A DNA stretch of 64,000 nt from Oscillospiraceae bacterium (GTDB taxonomy: Bacteria > Bacillota > Clostridia > Oscillospirales > CAG-272). The stretch is taken from NCBI GenBank assembly GCA_015063805.1, contig SVTK01000011.1:1-64000 (forward strand). Reading direction: 5' to 3'. The notes under the pieces were generated by a model, which did no database searches, was not told the origin of the DNA, and worked only from the letters and a program-made list of their open reading frames with translations. Made by a program: the position numbers and the translations under genes. Below are positions 1-8,407 of the stretch, one piece after another. Within the stretch, counting starts at the first letter, position 1. Every line of letters starts with the position of its first letter.

Positions 1-1
1 C

Positions 2-91
2 AAGGCTCCTGAGACCACCAAGGCTCCTGAGACCACCAAGGCTCCCGAGACCACCAAGGCTCCTGAGACCACCAAGGCTCCCGAGACCACC
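2..91 (+). repeat. 18-bp tandem repeat encoding KAPETT, five units visible
   Basis: Five in-frame copies of an 18-bp unit encode Lys-Ala-Pro-Glu-Thr-Thr, differing only by a synonymous Pro codon change (CCT/CCC). The array continues upstream of the window. It forms a Pro/Thr-rich spacer in the esterase and may vary in copy number. Confidence 0.95.
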
Positions 92-2950
92 GCAGCGCCG
101 GTTGAGCCTGCCGCTCCTACGCCTCACCTGACCGCCCTCGCCCTGGATGACGGTACCGATCTGGGCTTCAAGCCCGGCATCACCGAGTACACCGTTACCC
201 TGCCTGCCGGCAGACCTCGCATCCCTCGCGTAGCCGCCGAGGCCAATGCCGAGGTCGAGATCCTGCAGGCCACCTATGCCGACACCGCTTCCGAGGCTCT
301 GGCCCTGATCACCGTCACCAAGGACGGCAAGGAAACCCAGTACAAGGTGAAGTTTGTCAAGGATGCTGCCAAGGGCTTTGAGCTGCAGTACCAGGACCGC
401 TACACCTGGACCCCCAACTACACCCTCGCCGCAGGCGAATCCTTCGCCTACACCAGCACCAATGCCGACCTGTGTGACTGCACCGATGGCGTGATCACCG
501 CATGGAAGATCTCCAACGAGCCCATCACCATCTCTGCCACCGTAAACGGCGAGGTGAAGGACACCATCGTCATCAACAAGGTCAACCGCGCACAGATCGC
601 CATGTTCCTGATCGTTGGTCAGAGTAACGCCGCCGGTTCCTCCGATGACGGCGTCAACCGCACCAACGAGCAGAAACTCAGCCTGAAGCCCACCAAGGGC
701 ACCGCATGGTGCTCCGAGGTGCCCAAGGACGGTACCATAGGTCCTCGCTTCGACCTGTCCCGTGGTCGCGTAGGCTTCTCCCCTGCTCTGTCCAAAACCT
801 GGTATGAACTCACCGGTGAGAAGGTCTTCTGCATCCAGTCCGCAGTGGGCGGCTCTCCCATCGAATGCTGGGAGAAGGACGGTACCTATTACGGCTCCGG
901 CAGCAACCTCTACAACAACACCCTCAAGGCATACAACAAGTTCAAGACTGACTTCGCCGCCGACAACTCCAACTTCGAGATCATCCGCACCCAGTACTTC
1001 TGGTGCCAGGGTGAAACCGGTATGACCCATACCTGGGGCGGAACCAACTGGAATATGGGCAGCGATTATCACCTCATCACCACCGAAGAGTACTACGACC
1101 GCTATGTTGCCATGCATGAAAATTTCGTTAAGGAAATGGATGTCGAGCTTGGTAATATCATGCTGGTCCGTGCACTGAAGGGCGCCTGCTCCGCAGAAAG
1201 CGTTGAGCTCCAGCTGCTCACCGATCTGGTTGCACCCAGAGCTGCCCAGTATGCCCTCAACAGCTCCATCGCCGATGATCTCATCATCTCTTCCCGTCTC
1301 TGCGACATTTCCAGAATGGAATCCTCCAAGGATAAGACCTCTCCCGGTTACGGCTATATGGGCCCCGGCAACGTACATTACCTGCAGACCGGCTACAACG
1401 CACAGGGCATTGAGCTGGCAACTAACGCCTTTGCCAAGGTTAACGCTCTCGCCGACAGAACCGCCACCGAGCTTGAAGTAATTGCCCCCAACGGCCGTAC
1501 CCGCTACACCGACGGTCAGACCATTGAGATCGCCAGCGGCTCCAACCACCAGATCGCGGCTATCGTCCTTCCTCTCTACGCTGAGAACGCAAACATCACC
1601 TATACCGTTACCAAGGGCGCAGATTTCTGCTCCATTGACAAGTACGGTCTGATCCACATCGCTACCGGCACCGCTGCCGGCGCAGAAGCTGCCATCGTCA
1701 TCAAAAGCGAAGGCGGCCTGACCAAGACCCTCAACATCAAGGTAACTGCACATCCTTACGCCGATGTCACCTATCGTTGGGATTTCGACAACCTCAACGA
1801 AAAGGACGGCAAGAACAACCTCACCGACAGCAAGAACTCTGCCAAGGAGTTCACCCTCGCTGACGGCGCCATTACCCTGCCCGGTAAGACTACCGACTTC
1901 ACTCTGGCTGCTCCCATCACCCTGGCCGATGACTTCGACTGGTCCATCGAGTGGAAGGCTAAGCTGGATTCCGGATCCGCTCTCTTCGGTGCCAACGGCG
2001 CCAAGAACAACTTCATTTATCTGGCTTACTCGGTTCCTTCCTGGAAGGCATTCCGCATTGTAACCTCCGAGGGCGATGCTTACATGATCCCCTACGGTGA
2101 CTATGTAGACGCCAACACGGAAATGAACACCTGGAGAGTTGAGCACACCATCAAGGACAAGAAGCTCACCCTGAAGATCTACAACGAAACCACCAAGAGC
2201 TGGGATGTGGTGGGCACGCTGACCCTCAGCACCAACTATGAGTTTAACATCACCAATCTCTTCGGCCGTTACGCCAGCGGAACCGATGTCTGCATGAACG
2301 GCGTTGTGGATTACGTTGAGATCACCACCAAGGAAAAGCCTCCTGTTCAGCTGGAAATTACGGATATCAGCTACCGTTGGGACTTCGACAGCCTCAACGA
2401 AAAGAACGGTCTGAACAACCTCACCGATAGCGCCCAGTCCACCAAGAATTATACGCTTCAGGACGGCACCCTCGTTATCACCGACAGAACCACCGACTTT
2501 ACTCTCGCAAAGCCCTTCCAGCTTTCCGACAAGTACGATTGGTCCATCGAATGGCGTGTCCAGATGGAAAAGTCCTCTTCCCTGTTCGGCAATGATATCT
2601 CCAAAAACAACTTCCTCTACCTCGCCTTTGAGGTCGGCACCTGGAGCTTCCCCTTCCGTTTGGTTGACGGCGGAGGCACAGCAAGCATGATTCCTTACGG
2701 ATCCTATGTAAACGCCAACAAGGAAATGAACACCTGGCGTGCAGAGTATTCCGCGGAACAGCAGATCATGACCCTTAAGCTCCTTGATGCCGCTTCCAAT
2801 GAATGGAAGGTCGTTGGCCAAAAGGAGATGCCCGCCTTTACCGCAACCTTTACCCGTATGTTTGGACGTTACACCACCGATGTCACAGTCTGCCTGAACG
2901 GCGTAGTTGACTATATCGAGGTTAACACCAAGGAAGTTACCGAAAAATAA
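2..2950 (+). CDS. Secreted sialate O-acetylesterase-like (SASA) glycan esterase, 5' partial
   Basis: The reading frame is open from the window edge, so the N-terminus is missing. The visible protein starts with five KAPETT units (nt 2-91), then a cadherin-like beta-sandwich (about nt 119-345), a SASA/CE6-type SGNH esterase domain, and two tandem LamG/concanavalin-like domains (about nt 1760-2330 and 2365-2935). Esterase motifs are GQSNAAG (nt 617-637, nucleophile Ser), WCQGE and a C-terminal GNVHY His block. The two C-terminal domains are clear duplicates: both begin YRWDFD, contain TDFTLA, and end LFGRY or MFGRY with NGVVDY. It probably removes O-acetyl groups from polysaccharide outside the cell. 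The repeat is a flexible Pro/Thr linker. No sorting signal or membrane segment is present at the C-terminus. Family assignment is firm; the natural substrate is unknown. Confidence 0.85.
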   Translation, partial: KAPETTKAPETTKAPETTKAPETTKAPETTAAPVEPAAPTPHLTALALDDGTDLGFKPGITEYTVTLPAGRPRIPRVAAEANAEVEILQATYADTASEALALITVTKDGKETQYKVKFVKDAAKGFELQYQDRYTWTPNYTLAAGESFAYTSTNADLCDCTDGVITAWKISNEPITISATVNGEVKDTIVINKVNRAQIAMFLIVGQSNAAGSSDDGVNRTNEQKLSLKPTKGTAWCSEVPKDGTIGPRFDLSRGRVGFSPALSKTWYELTGEKVFCIQSAVGGSPIECWEKDGTYYGSGSNLYNNTLKAYNKFKTDFAADNSNFEIIRTQYFWCQGETGMTHTWGGTNWNMGSDYHLITTEEYYDRYVAMHENFVKEMDVELGNIMLVRALKGACSAESVELQLLTDLVAPRAAQYALNSSIADDLIISSRLCDISRMESSKDKTSPGYGYMGPGNVHYLQTGYNAQGIELATNAFAKVNALADRTATELEVIAPNGRTRYTDGQTIEIASGSNHQIAAIVLPLYAENANITYTVTKGADFCSIDKYGLIHIATGTAAGAEAAIVIKSEGGLTKTLNIKVTAHPYADVTYRWDFDNLNEKDGKNNLTDSKNSAKEFTLADGAITLPGKTTDFTLAAPITLADDFDWSIEWKAKLDSGSALFGANGAKNNFIYLAYSVPSWKAFRIVTSEGDAYMIPYGDYVDANTEMNTWRVEHTIKDKKLTLKIYNETTKSWDVVGTLTLSTNYEFNITNLFGRYASGTDVCMNGVVDYVEITTKEKPPVQLEITDISYRWDFDSLNEKNGLNNLTDSAQSTKNYTLQDGTLVITDRTTDFTLAKPFQLSDKYDWSIEWRVQMEKSSSLFGNDISKNNFLYLAFEVGTWSFPFRLVDGGGTASMIPYGSYVNANKEMNTWRAEYSAEQQIMTLKLLDAASNEWKVVGQKEMPAFTATFTRMFGRYTTDVTVCLNGVVDYIEVNTKEVTEK

Positions 2951-2968
2951 TTCCCCCGTATTCTCCCT

Positions 2969-2997
2969 GGGGCTGCCCTTGCGGCAGCCCCTTTTTT
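2969..2997 (+). terminator. Intrinsic terminator of the esterase gene
   Basis: A 9-bp GC-rich stem (GGGGCTGCC / GGCAGCCCC) is followed by six T, starting 18 bp after the stop codon. Confidence 0.9.
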
Positions 2998-3060
2998 GGT
3001 GGAACCCCTTTCCCAAAGACGGCAGGATCAATATCACCAATCTTTTTTGAACATATATCG

Positions 3061-3229
3061 CCAAAGACGCATATTGATGATCCGGCTCACAACAGCGAAC
3101 GGACGCTCGATAAGAGATATCCATGGCCGTTTCCGCAGGTCTTGACAGTGACCACCGACCTGGACACTTACCGAAGGTTCCAACTTCCTTTACCAGGTCA
3201 TCGGCCGCAGCATGAAGCTCTTCACCCGC
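3061..3229 (+). pseudogene. Decayed fragment of an SBP lipoprotein gene
   Basis: This gap between the esterase terminator and the first SBP promoter is not random. Nt 3086-3160 align with the SBP segment spanning the NNQWTLDK, AVSADLDG block, including an exact 16-base run shared with the 5070 gene (TGGCCGTTTCCGCAG region). Nt 3179-3229 translate as SNFLYQVIGRSMKLFTR against SNFRYMVIASGVDIFTR in the neighbours. Small deletions and frameshifts separate the blocks, and no start or stop frame is intact. It is best read as the remains of a sixth array member. Nothing else is recognisable between 2998 and 3320. Confidence 0.75.
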
Positions 3230-3321
3230 AAAGTTTCTTCCTCAAATATCGCTCCATGTGCGGCATCCTTTTTATTGTCATTATAAACAAAATTCCTGCG
3301 TTTTTTTGGAATATATGCACA

Positions 3322-3350
3322 TTGACTACAACTGTGTTTTATGGTAAAAT
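3322..3350 (+). promoter_or_regulatory. Sigma-A promoter of SBP gene 1
   Basis: TTGACT, 17-bp spacer, TAAAAT, about 33 bp before the start codon. AAGGAGG at 3370-3376 is the ribosome site. Confidence 0.8.
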
Positions 3351-3382
3351 GAATTCACAAATATTAAGCAAGGAGGCCCCTT

Positions 3383-4885
3383 ATGACAAAGCGCATTATT
3401 TCCCTTGTTCTTGTCCTCATGATGGTGCTGTTTGCAGTTGCCTGCGGTGCCGATGACGCCCAAAAGCCTGCAGAAACAACGCCTAAAACGCCGGATACCA
3501 CTGCCGCTCCCGGCTCCTCGGCTCCTGCTGTTACTGAGCCGGATTACAAGCCTGAGCTTCCCGAAGTGAAGTTTGAAGGCGAACAGCTGGTTATCGTTCA
3601 CCGCGACCCTTTGGCGAACACATACAAAGAGTACTATCTGATGGCCGAGGAGATCACCGGCGATCTGCTCAATGATGCGGTTTACAAACGCAACACGACC
3701 ATGGAAGAAAAATACGGCATTGAGATCGTCAACGTCATCAACGACAAGGCCCATACCGCCGTCAGCACCGCCGCGCAGTCCCAGTCTGACGAGTATGACC
3801 TGGCATTCCCCCAGATGATGAACATCGGTTCTCTCTGCACTTCCGGCTACCTCTATAACCTCCATAACCTGGACCATGTAGACTTCTCCAAGCCCTACTG
3901 GGACAGCAACCTCGATAAGGATACCACCCTCTACGGCAAGCTCTATGCCATGGTCAGCGACATCTCCCTCATGACCATGCTGGGCACCCGCGGTATCATC
4001 TTCAACCGCGACATGGCTAAGGAAAACAATCTGGGAGACCCCTATGACCTGGTCCGCAACAACCAGTGGACTCTGGATAAACTGATTGAGATGGCTCACG
4101 CCGTCTCCGAGGACCTCAACGGTGACCAGAAGTTTGACGATATGGACCGTTACGGTATGCTCACCGAGTCCTCTAACTATCGTTACTTCGTCGTTTCGGG
4201 CGGCGTCGACATCTTCACCTTCGATGCTGACGGCAACCCCGTAGCCGGCTTCACCAACGAGAAGACCATCGATATCATTGAAAAGTGGCGCACCGTTTAC
4301 AACGACGAGACCCACGCCATCGACTACAACGACCTGGGCGGCACCGCCGGTGCAGCAGCCCTTGACGGCTCCAAGTGGAACTACGGCCGTCAGATCTTCT
4401 CCAGAGGCCAGATCCTCTTCCTCCAGAACGCCGCCAGCACCTTCAACGCCATCGCTGACTTCGGCATGGAACAGGAATACGGCATTCTGCCTCAGCCTAA
4501 GTACGATTCCGCTCAGAAAGACTACTACTGCATGCCCGACTACAATACCACTGTTTTGGTAGTTCCCTCCACCAATGATGACTATGACCGTCTGGGCATT
4601 CTGCTGGAGGATATGGCATATATGTCCAGCCAGACCATCCTTCCTTCCTACTACGAGACCGTTATCAAGATCCGCCGTTCCCCCGTTCCCGAAGTGGCCG
4701 AAATGCTGGACATCATCAAGAACAGCATCTGCTACCACGTGGGTATGATCTATGATATCGATGCTGACTCCATCATCGGCCAGGCTTCCACCTCCGGTAA
4801 CATCGCATCGGTCTTCAAGATCGGTGAAAAGCGCATGAACGCACAGATCAAGAAGATTGCGGATGCGGTTCAGAACCTGCCGTAA
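3383..4885 (+). CDS. Extracellular solute-binding lipoprotein 1 (ABC family-1 type)
   Basis: This 500-aa lipoprotein should capture an oligosaccharide-like ligand outside the membrane. It has a signal peptide with lipobox VACG (Cys21), then a Pro/Thr/Ala-rich linker to about residue 55, then a two-lobed family-1 SBP fold. Diagnostic segments are KRNTTMEEKYGI, QSDEYDLAFPQM, SKPYWDSN, TRGIIFNRD and NNQWTLDK. Residues 244-255 form an EF-hand-like loop (D-x-N-G-D-x-x-F-x-x-x-D), a calcium site known from SBPs such as AlgQ. It is the first of five paralogues and belongs to subtype A with the 6739 gene (AFPQMMNI, DLGGTAGAAALDGSKW). No permease or ATPase gene is nearby, so the partner transporter must lie elsewhere. 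The ligand is not predictable. Confidence 0.9.
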   Translation: MTKRIISLVLVLMMVLFAVACGADDAQKPAETTPKTPDTTAAPGSSAPAVTEPDYKPELPEVKFEGEQLVIVHRDPLANTYKEYYLMAEEITGDLLNDAVYKRNTTMEEKYGIEIVNVINDKAHTAVSTAAQSQSDEYDLAFPQMMNIGSLCTSGYLYNLHNLDHVDFSKPYWDSNLDKDTTLYGKLYAMVSDISLMTMLGTRGIIFNRDMAKENNLGDPYDLVRNNQWTLDKLIEMAHAVSEDLNGDQKFDDMDRYGMLTESSNYRYFVVSGGVDIFTFDADGNPVAGFTNEKTIDIIEKWRTVYNDETHAIDYNDLGGTAGAAALDGSKWNYGRQIFSRGQILFLQNAASTFNAIADFGMEQEYGILPQPKYDSAQKDYYCMPDYNTTVLVVPSTNDDYDRLGILLEDMAYMSSQTILPSYYETVIKIRRSPVPEVAEMLDIIKNSICYHVGMIYDIDADSIIGQASTSGNIASVFKIGEKRMNAQIKKIADAVQNLP

Positions 4886-4914
4886 ATCCTTTACTTTTTC
4901 GAATCAACCAAAAG

Positions 4915-4946
4915 AAAAACCGTGCTGCGGCACGGTTTTTCTTTTT
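4915..4946 (+). terminator. Terminator after SBP gene 1
   Basis: An 11-bp stem (AAAAACCGTGC / GCACGGTTTTT) with a TGCG loop and a T-rich tail. Confidence 0.9.
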
Positions 4947-5003
4947 CCATCAAATTGTGTACAAGTCACAAAAACCGCATCCCGGAATTATAGCAATCGC
5001 ACA

Positions 5004-5032
5004 TTGACGAGGTGGGAATAATATGGTAGAAT
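5004..5032 (+). promoter_or_regulatory. Sigma-A promoter of SBP gene 2
   Basis: TTGACG, 17 bp, TAGAAT. The ribosome site AGGAGGT is at 5054-5060. Confidence 0.8.
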
Positions 5033-5069
5033 GAGCGTATCCAAATTTTTATTAGGAGGTTTCCCCCCC

Positions 5070-6572
5070 ATGACAAAGCGATTTATCGCTCTCATTCTGA
5101 CCGTCCTAATGCTGCTTCCTGCGATTGTAGCCTGCGCATCGGACGATGCCGGAAAGCCGGCAGATTCCACTCCCCCCGCCGAGGGCACTCAAGCCCCCGC
5201 ATCCACCGCGCCCACTGCAACCGAGCCCGATTACAAGCCCCAGCTTCCTGAGGTGAGATATGACGGCGAGCAGTTGGTGATCGTCCACCGTTCCCCGGAT
5301 GAGACCTACTACGCTGAGATCTACATCCAGGCGGAAGACATCACCGGTGACGTCCTCAATGACTCGGTCTATCGGCGCAACCTTGCGGTAGAAGAGAAGT
5401 ACGGCATCGACATCGTCAGCGTAATCGAGGCAAGCCCTCACTCCGCCATCAGCATCGCGGCACAGGCCCAGTCCGATGAGTACGACGTTGCCCTTCCCAA
5501 AATGAAGAGCATCAGTTCCCTCATCACCTCCGGTTACCTCTACAATTTCCATGAGATGAATTATGTAGACTTCACCAAGCCCTACTGGGACAGCAATTTT
5601 GACAATGACATCACCCTCTACGGCAAGCTATACGCCATGGTCAGCGATATCTCCCTGATGACCCTGATCGGTACCCGCGGCATCATCTTCAACCGCGACC
5701 TGGCCAAGGAAAACAACCTGGAAGATCCCTATGACCTGGTCAAAAACAACCAGTGGACCCTCGATAAGATGATTGAGATGTCCCTGGCCGTTTCCGCAGA
5801 CCTGGACGGTAACCAGACCTTTGATGATCTCGACCAGTATGGCCTGCTTTCTGAGGCGTCCAACTTCCGCTACATGGTCATTGCCAGCGGCGTGGATATC
5901 TTCACCCGGGATGCCGACGGCAACCCCGTGGTAGGCTTCATGAGCGAAAAGGCTATCTCGGTCATCGAGAAGCTCCGCAGCATCTATAACGACGAAACCC
6001 ACGCCATCGCTTACGAGAGCCTCAAGAACACCGCCGGTGCGGCTGCGCTTGACGGTGCCTATTGGAACTACGGCCGCAAGATTTTTGCCAACGGTCAGAT
6101 TCTCTTCGTACAGAACGGCGCATCCATTATCAATCAGATTACCAACTTTGAGATGGCTGAGGAATACGGTATTATTCCCAATCCCAAGTATGATTCTGCA
6201 CAGAGCAGATACTATCATGCCCCCGATGAGGAAACCACCGTCCTGGTAATCCCCTCCGCCAACAGCGATTACGACCGCCTGGGCATCCTGCTGGAGGACA
6301 TGGCTTACTACTCCAGCCAGACCATTCTGCCCTCTTACTATGAGACGGTCATGAAGGTCCGCCGCGCTCCCGTCCCGGAAGTTGCGGAAATGATGGACCT
6401 CATCAAGAACAGCATTTCCTACAACCTGGGTCTGGTCTACTCGGTAGATGCTTACTCGGTCATCAACCAGGCATCCACCTCCGGCAACATCGCATCGGTG
6501 TTCAGAACCGGTGAAAAGCGCATCAACGCCCTCATCAAAAAGGTAGGCGACGCAATCAAGGAGCTGCCGTAA
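5070..6572 (+). CDS. Extracellular solute-binding lipoprotein 2
   Basis: Second array member, 500 aa, same architecture as the 3383 gene: signal peptide with lipobox IVACA (Cys22), acidic and Pro/Thr/Ala linker, SBP fold. The start is set at 5070 because AGGAGGT lies 9 bp upstream; an upstream in-frame ATG at 5031 overlaps the -10 box. It belongs to subtype B (ALPKMKSI, RDLAKENNLEDPYDL), with the 8408 and 10092 genes. Its EF-hand-like loop at residues 244-255 reads D-L-D-G-N-Q-T-F-D-D-L-D, with Asn at the third ligand position. SKPYWDS is replaced by TKPYWDS. Transcribed alone. Confidence 0.9.
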   Translation: MTKRFIALILTVLMLLPAIVACASDDAGKPADSTPPAEGTQAPASTAPTATEPDYKPQLPEVRYDGEQLVIVHRSPDETYYAEIYIQAEDITGDVLNDSVYRRNLAVEEKYGIDIVSVIEASPHSAISIAAQAQSDEYDVALPKMKSISSLITSGYLYNFHEMNYVDFTKPYWDSNFDNDITLYGKLYAMVSDISLMTLIGTRGIIFNRDLAKENNLEDPYDLVKNNQWTLDKMIEMSLAVSADLDGNQTFDDLDQYGLLSEASNFRYMVIASGVDIFTRDADGNPVVGFMSEKAISVIEKLRSIYNDETHAIAYESLKNTAGAAALDGAYWNYGRKIFANGQILFVQNGASIINQITNFEMAEEYGIIPNPKYDSAQSRYYHAPDEETTVLVIPSANSDYDRLGILLEDMAYYSSQTILPSYYETVMKVRRAPVPEVAEMMDLIKNSISYNLGLVYSVDAYSVINQASTSGNIASVFRTGEKRINALIKKVGDAIKELP

Positions 6573-6600
6573 GCTGCAGTCTATCCCAATACAGTCCCCG

Positions 6601-6637
6601 CAAGGCATCGCACATAGGTGCGGTGTCTTGTTTTTTT
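6601..6637 (+). terminator. Terminator after SBP gene 2
   Basis: A 13-bp stem with G-U pairs (6601-6613 / 6618-6630) followed by seven T. Confidence 0.9.
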
Positions 6638-6674
6638 GTACAAATTTCCGTTTCTCTTTTCGTCAAAATCCATA

Positions 6675-6703
6675 TTGCACGCAAAAAAGCATTAGGATAT
6701 AAT
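6675..6703 (+). promoter_or_regulatory. Sigma-A promoter of SBP gene 3
   Basis: TTGCAC, 17 bp, TATAAT. Confidence 0.8.
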
Positions 6704-6738
6704 ACAATTGGTATTTGTACCCTGAAAGGAGACTTCCC

Positions 6739-8241
6739 ATGACAAAACGGATCTTAGCTTTGCTCATCTCGCTGCTGATGATTGTTCCCTTTGCCGCCTG
6801 CGGTGCGGAGAATACCGACAAGCAGCCTGCAGAAACCACTCCGCAAGTCAACGGTACCACTGCCGCACCCGAAACTCCCCCTGCTGCGACAGAGTCGGAC
6901 TACAAACCCAATCTGCCTGAGGCACGGTTTGAAGGCGAGCAGTTGGTGATTGTCCATCTTGACCCCAATTCCAGCACTTATCAGGAAATCTATCTGCAGG
7001 CCGATGAAATCAACGGTGATCTGCTCAATGATGCAGTGTACAAGCGCAACATGACACTGGAAGAAAAATACGGTATCGAATTCGTCAATGTAATCAACAG
7101 CAAACCCCATACCGCAATCAGCACTGCTGCGCAGTCACAATCCGACGAATACGATCTTGCCTTTCCTCAGATGATGAATATCAGCTCCCTGATTACTTCA
7201 GGGTATCTGTATAACTTCCACGAGTTCAACCACGTGGATCTCAGCAAGCCCTACTGGGACCAGAACTTCAACGAAGATATTACCCTTTACGGTAAGCTGT
7301 ACGCCATGGTCAGTGATATCAGCCTGATGACCCTGATCGGCACCCGCGGAATTATCTTCAACCGCGACATGGCGAAGGAAAACAACCTTGGTGACCCCTA
7401 CGACCTGGTGAAAAACAACCAGTGGACCCTCGATAAAATGATCGAAATGGCTCACTCCGTTTCTGAGGATCTCAACGGCGACCAAACCTTCGATGATATG
7501 GACCGTTACGGTATGCTCACCGAGTCCTCCAATTACCGCTATTTTGTGGTCGCCAGCGGCATTGATATCTTTACCAGGGATGCAGACGGTAACCCCGTGG
7601 CAGGATTCATGAACGAAAAGACCATTTCCGTCATTGAAAAATGGCGCACCGTTTATAAAGACGAAACCCACGCCATCGACTACAACGACCTGGGCGGTAC
7701 TGCCGGGGCAGCTGCTCTGGACGGTTCCAAGTGGAACTATGGCCGTCAGCTTTTCGCAAGAGGTCAGATTCTCTTCCTCCAGAATTCTCCCACCACCTTC
7801 CGCAAAATCACAGAATTCGGCATGGAGCAGGAGTACGGTATCCTGCCTCAGCCAAAATACGATGCCAACCAGGACGAATACTACTGTATGCCCGACTATA
7901 ATACCACCGTCCTGGTGGTTCCCTCTACCAATGACGATTATGACCGACTGGACATTTTGTTGGAGGATATGGCATATCAGTCTAACCAAACTATTCTCCC
8001 CACATATTACGAAACGGTAATCAAGATCCGCCGCTCTCCCGTCCCCGAGGTTGCGGAAATGCTGGAAATCATCCGCAACAGCATCTGCTATCATGTCGGC
8101 ATGATCTACAACATCGACGCGGATTCCCTGATTGGTCAGGCCTCCACCTCCGGCAATATCTCCTCCGTCTTCAAAGTGGGCGAAAAGCGCCTGAACGCGC
8201 AGATCAAAAAGGTGGCCGAAACCATTCAGAATCTGCCGTAA
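6739..8241 (+). CDS. Extracellular solute-binding lipoprotein 3
   Basis: Third array member, 500 aa, subtype A; closest to the 3383 gene through AFPQMMNI, RDMAKENNLGDPYDL, DLGGTAGAAALDGSKWNYGRQ and the PQPKYD and YYCMPDYNTT segments. Lipobox FAACG (Cys21). The start at 6739 follows AAAGGAGA; an upstream in-frame TTG at 6715 lies too near the transcription start. The EF-hand-like loop is D-L-N-G-D-Q-T-F-D-D-M-D. Codon choice is less C-biased than in gene 1, although the proteins are close. This suggests the two A copies diverged some time ago under protein-level selection. Confidence 0.9.
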   Translation: MTKRILALLISLLMIVPFAACGAENTDKQPAETTPQVNGTTAAPETPPAATESDYKPNLPEARFEGEQLVIVHLDPNSSTYQEIYLQADEINGDLLNDAVYKRNMTLEEKYGIEFVNVINSKPHTAISTAAQSQSDEYDLAFPQMMNISSLITSGYLYNFHEFNHVDLSKPYWDQNFNEDITLYGKLYAMVSDISLMTLIGTRGIIFNRDMAKENNLGDPYDLVKNNQWTLDKMIEMAHSVSEDLNGDQTFDDMDRYGMLTESSNYRYFVVASGIDIFTRDADGNPVAGFMNEKTISVIEKWRTVYKDETHAIDYNDLGGTAGAAALDGSKWNYGRQLFARGQILFLQNSPTTFRKITEFGMEQEYGILPQPKYDANQDEYYCMPDYNTTVLVVPSTNDDYDRLDILLEDMAYQSNQTILPTYYETVIKIRRSPVPEVAEMLEIIRNSICYHVGMIYNIDADSLIGQASTSGNISSVFKVGEKRLNAQIKKVAETIQNLP

Positions 8242-8267
8242 GCTTGATTTATCAAAAGATATTTCCC

Positions 8268-8306
8268 CACGAGGCATCGCATGAATATGCGATGCCTCGT
8301 GTTTTT
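8268..8306 (+). terminator. Terminator after SBP gene 3
   Basis: A perfect 15-bp stem (8268-8282 / 8287-8301) with a GAAT loop and five T. Confidence 0.9.
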
Positions 8307-8344
8307 GCACAAATTCGCCCCCGTTTTTTTATCACAATCGCATA

Positions 8345-8373
8345 TTGCGTACAATTGCACTTTGTGATACAAT
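8345..8373 (+). promoter_or_regulatory. Sigma-A promoter of SBP gene 4
   Basis: TTGCGT, 17 bp, TACAAT. The ribosome site AAGGAGG is at 8394-8400. Confidence 0.75.
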
Positions 8374-8407
8374 TAAAATACCCACTATAACACAAGGAGG
8401 CTTTCTC

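Noticed and set aside
2-91. CRISPR array
   Set aside because: The repeats are contiguous 18-bp coding units without spacers. No other direct-repeat array was seen in the window.
3142-3456. Plus-strand frame running into SBP gene 1
   Set aside because: It crosses the promoter, uses a different frame from the SBP and covers relic sequence.
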